In this document: positions 62,917 to 64,000 of the stretch, one piece after another
How positions within the stretch are numbered: position 1 is the stretch's first letter
Layout of the letters: each line of letters starts with the position of its first letter
NCBI RefSeq assembly: GCF_004343155.1
Contig: NZ_SMDC01000008.1
Span: forward strand, 62,001-126,000
Direction: 5' to 3'
Length of the DNA: 64,000 nucleotides
Source: Marichromatium gracile
GTDB lineage: Bacteria > Pseudomonadota > Gammaproteobacteria > Chromatiales > Chromatiaceae
Notes under the pieces: model-generated
The model's database searches: none
The model's input: the letters and a program-made list of their open reading frames with translations, nothing else
What the model was told of the DNA's origin: nothing
Made by a program: the position numbers and the translations under genes

Positions 62917-64000
62917 ATGATGTCCCAATCCGCATCGCTCCCGCGGCTGGTCGGTTGCTGCGCGCTGGCCGCGCTCGCCCAGCCGCTGGCCGCCGAGCCC
63001 CGCCTGCCGACCATCTCGGTGGTGGCCACCGGCACCGAGCGCGCCGTCGACACCCTGCCCGAGTCGGTCAGCGTGGTCGAGCGCGATCAGCTCGAGCGCG
63101 ACCAGCCGAGCACCGTCGGCGAGGTGCTCGAGACCCTGCCCAACGTCGCCCTCGGCGGCGGACCGCGCCCGGCCGGGCAGCAGCTGACCATCCGCGGCAT
63201 CGGCGACAGCCGGCTGCTCTATCTGATCGACGGGGTACGGCAGAACTTCTCGCGCTCGCACAGCGCGCGGATCTTCGTCGAGCCCGAGCTGCTCGAGCGC
63301 GTCGAGGTGCTGCGTGGCCCGGCCTCGGCGCTCTGGGGCAGCGGCGCGATCGGCGGGGTAGTGGCGTTGCAGACCCGGGAGGCGGCCGATCTGCTGCGCC
63401 CGGGGCAGCGCATCGGCGGACTGGTCAAGACCGGCTATCAGGACGTCAACGACGAGTGGCTGGGGGCGGCGGCGGTCTATGGCGCGCCGACCGACGGGCT
63501 CGACTACCTGCTCAATCTCTCCTACCGCGAGGCCGGTGATGTCGCCCTCGGCAACGGCGAGGATCTCGATCACTCCGGCTACGAACGGCTCTCCGGGCTC
63601 GGCAAGCTCAACTGGACCCCGGACGGGGTCAACCACTTCGGGCTCTCGCTGATGGGCGGCGCGCTCTCCGGCGAGGTGCCGTCGAACGCCCAGATCGCCG
63701 CCACCGCCGAGGATCTGCTCGATCGCGACATCCAGCAGACCAATCTGGCGCTGCGCTATCGTCACGCCTCGCCGGACCAGCCCTGGTTCAACCCGTCGCT
63801 GACCCTCTATCGCAACCTCACCGACATCGACGAGACCCGGCTGCACGACGGTCGCGAGGACGAGACCGAGATCGAGACCCTGGGGGTCGACCTGCGCAAC
63901 CAGATGCGCCTCTCCGGCGAGGGCGCGCTGGCGCAACTGCTGAGCTACGGCCTCGAGTGGCATCGCGACAGCGTCGAGGCCCGCCGCGACGGCGCGCCAC
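62917..64000 (+). CDS. TonB-dependent receptor, heme/hemoglobin type (3' partial)
   Basis: Open from ATG at 62917 to the window end (361 codons). A signal peptide (RLVGCCALAALAQPLAAEP) is followed by a plug domain: TISVVATGTERAVDTLPESVSVVERDQLE, ATIRG-type QQLTIRGIGDSRLLYLIDGVRQNF and VEVLRGPASALWGSGAIGGVVALQTR. This plug pattern resembles heme and hemoglobin receptors. GAGG lies 8 bases upstream of the ATG. It is third in the Fur-box operon with the chelatase and the FMN-binding protein; the rest of the barrel lies beyond the window. Confidence 0.85.
   Translation, partial: MMSQSASLPRLVGCCALAALAQPLAAEPRLPTISVVATGTERAVDTLPESVSVVERDQLERDQPSTVGEVLETLPNVALGGGPRPAGQQLTIRGIGDSRLLYLIDGVRQNFSRSHSARIFVEPELLERVEVLRGPASALWGSGAIGGVVALQTREAADLLRPGQRIGGLVKTGYQDVNDEWLGAAAVYGAPTDGLDYLLNLSYREAGDVALGNGEDLDHSGYERLSGLGKLNWTPDGVNHFGLSLMGGALSGEVPSNAQIAATAEDLLDRDIQQTNLALRYRHASPDQPWFNPSLTLYRNLTDIDETRLHDGREDETEIETLGVDLRNQMRLSGEGALAQLLSYGLEWHRDSVEARRDGAP

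Overview
This is 64 kb of GC-rich gammaproteobacterial chromosome. The gene order DUF4845-rnc-era-recO-pdxJ, the CrcB/DUF190 pair, an uptake-type TonB system and dispersed repeats built on GTTGGGTTG/CAACCCAAC suggest a Chromatiales-type (purple sulfur) bacterium. That placement is inference only; no photosynthesis or sulfur-oxidation gene lies in the window.

Layout. 1-6.1 kb: housekeeping operon (DUF4845 partial, rnc, era, recO, pdxJ), a GlgC paralogue with lost catalytic motifs, an endonuclease III-like glycosylase and a small methyltransferase. 6.27-7.98 kb: a CRISPR array of 24 repeats with no cas genes in the window, read on the minus strand from an AT-rich leader. 8.4-18.3 kb: crcB, DUF190, serS, a lipoprotein, a five-PAS/degenerate-GGDEF/intact-EAL protein, an acuI-type reductase, a SufS-SufE fusion, a small membrane protein and a BI-1/YccA protein. 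18.5-21.7 kb: tRNA-Ser with a tRNA half upstream of it, dispersed repeats and a membrane pentapeptide-repeat protein.

21.7-49.2 kb: the main discovery region, a Fur-type-regulated siderophore locus in two long minus-strand operons around a divergent phosphopantetheinyl transferase and a PchR/YbtA-type AraC regulator. Operon A (35.7 to 21.7 kb) encodes a fused salicyl-AMP ligase/salicylate synthase, an NRPS with order ArCP-Cy-A-PCP-Cy-A-PCP, a TonB receptor, an FptX/RhtX-like permease and a type II thioesterase. Operon B (49.2 to 37.7 kb) encodes an NRPS with order TubC docking-Cy-A(MT)-PCP-TE, a saccharopine-dehydrogenase-like reductase, a free-standing methyltransferase, a methyltransferase inside a gutted adenylation scaffold, a PchG/Irp3-type thiazolinyl imide reductase and a VOC protein. 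All six operon B genes overlap by 4 nt. All three adenylation domains show a cysteine-type pocket, so the predicted product is a salicylate cap followed by three Cys-derived heterocycles, without a polyketide module: closer to coelibactin than to pyochelin (two Cys) or yersiniabactin (with PKS).

49.5-53.9 kb: a LolA-like protein, an outer-membrane barrel and an MmpL/RND exporter. 53.9-60.4 kb: a SPOR-domain membrane protein, uvrC, pgsA, two identical tRNA-Gly genes with their own promoters and a DUF4407 coiled-coil membrane protein. 60.4 kb to the end: a Fur-like box followed by a lipoprotein CbiX-type chelatase, an FMN-binding/CxxxCP membrane protein and a heme-receptor-like TonB protein cut by the window edge. 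This second candidate iron system may handle tetrapyrroles at the periplasmic face.
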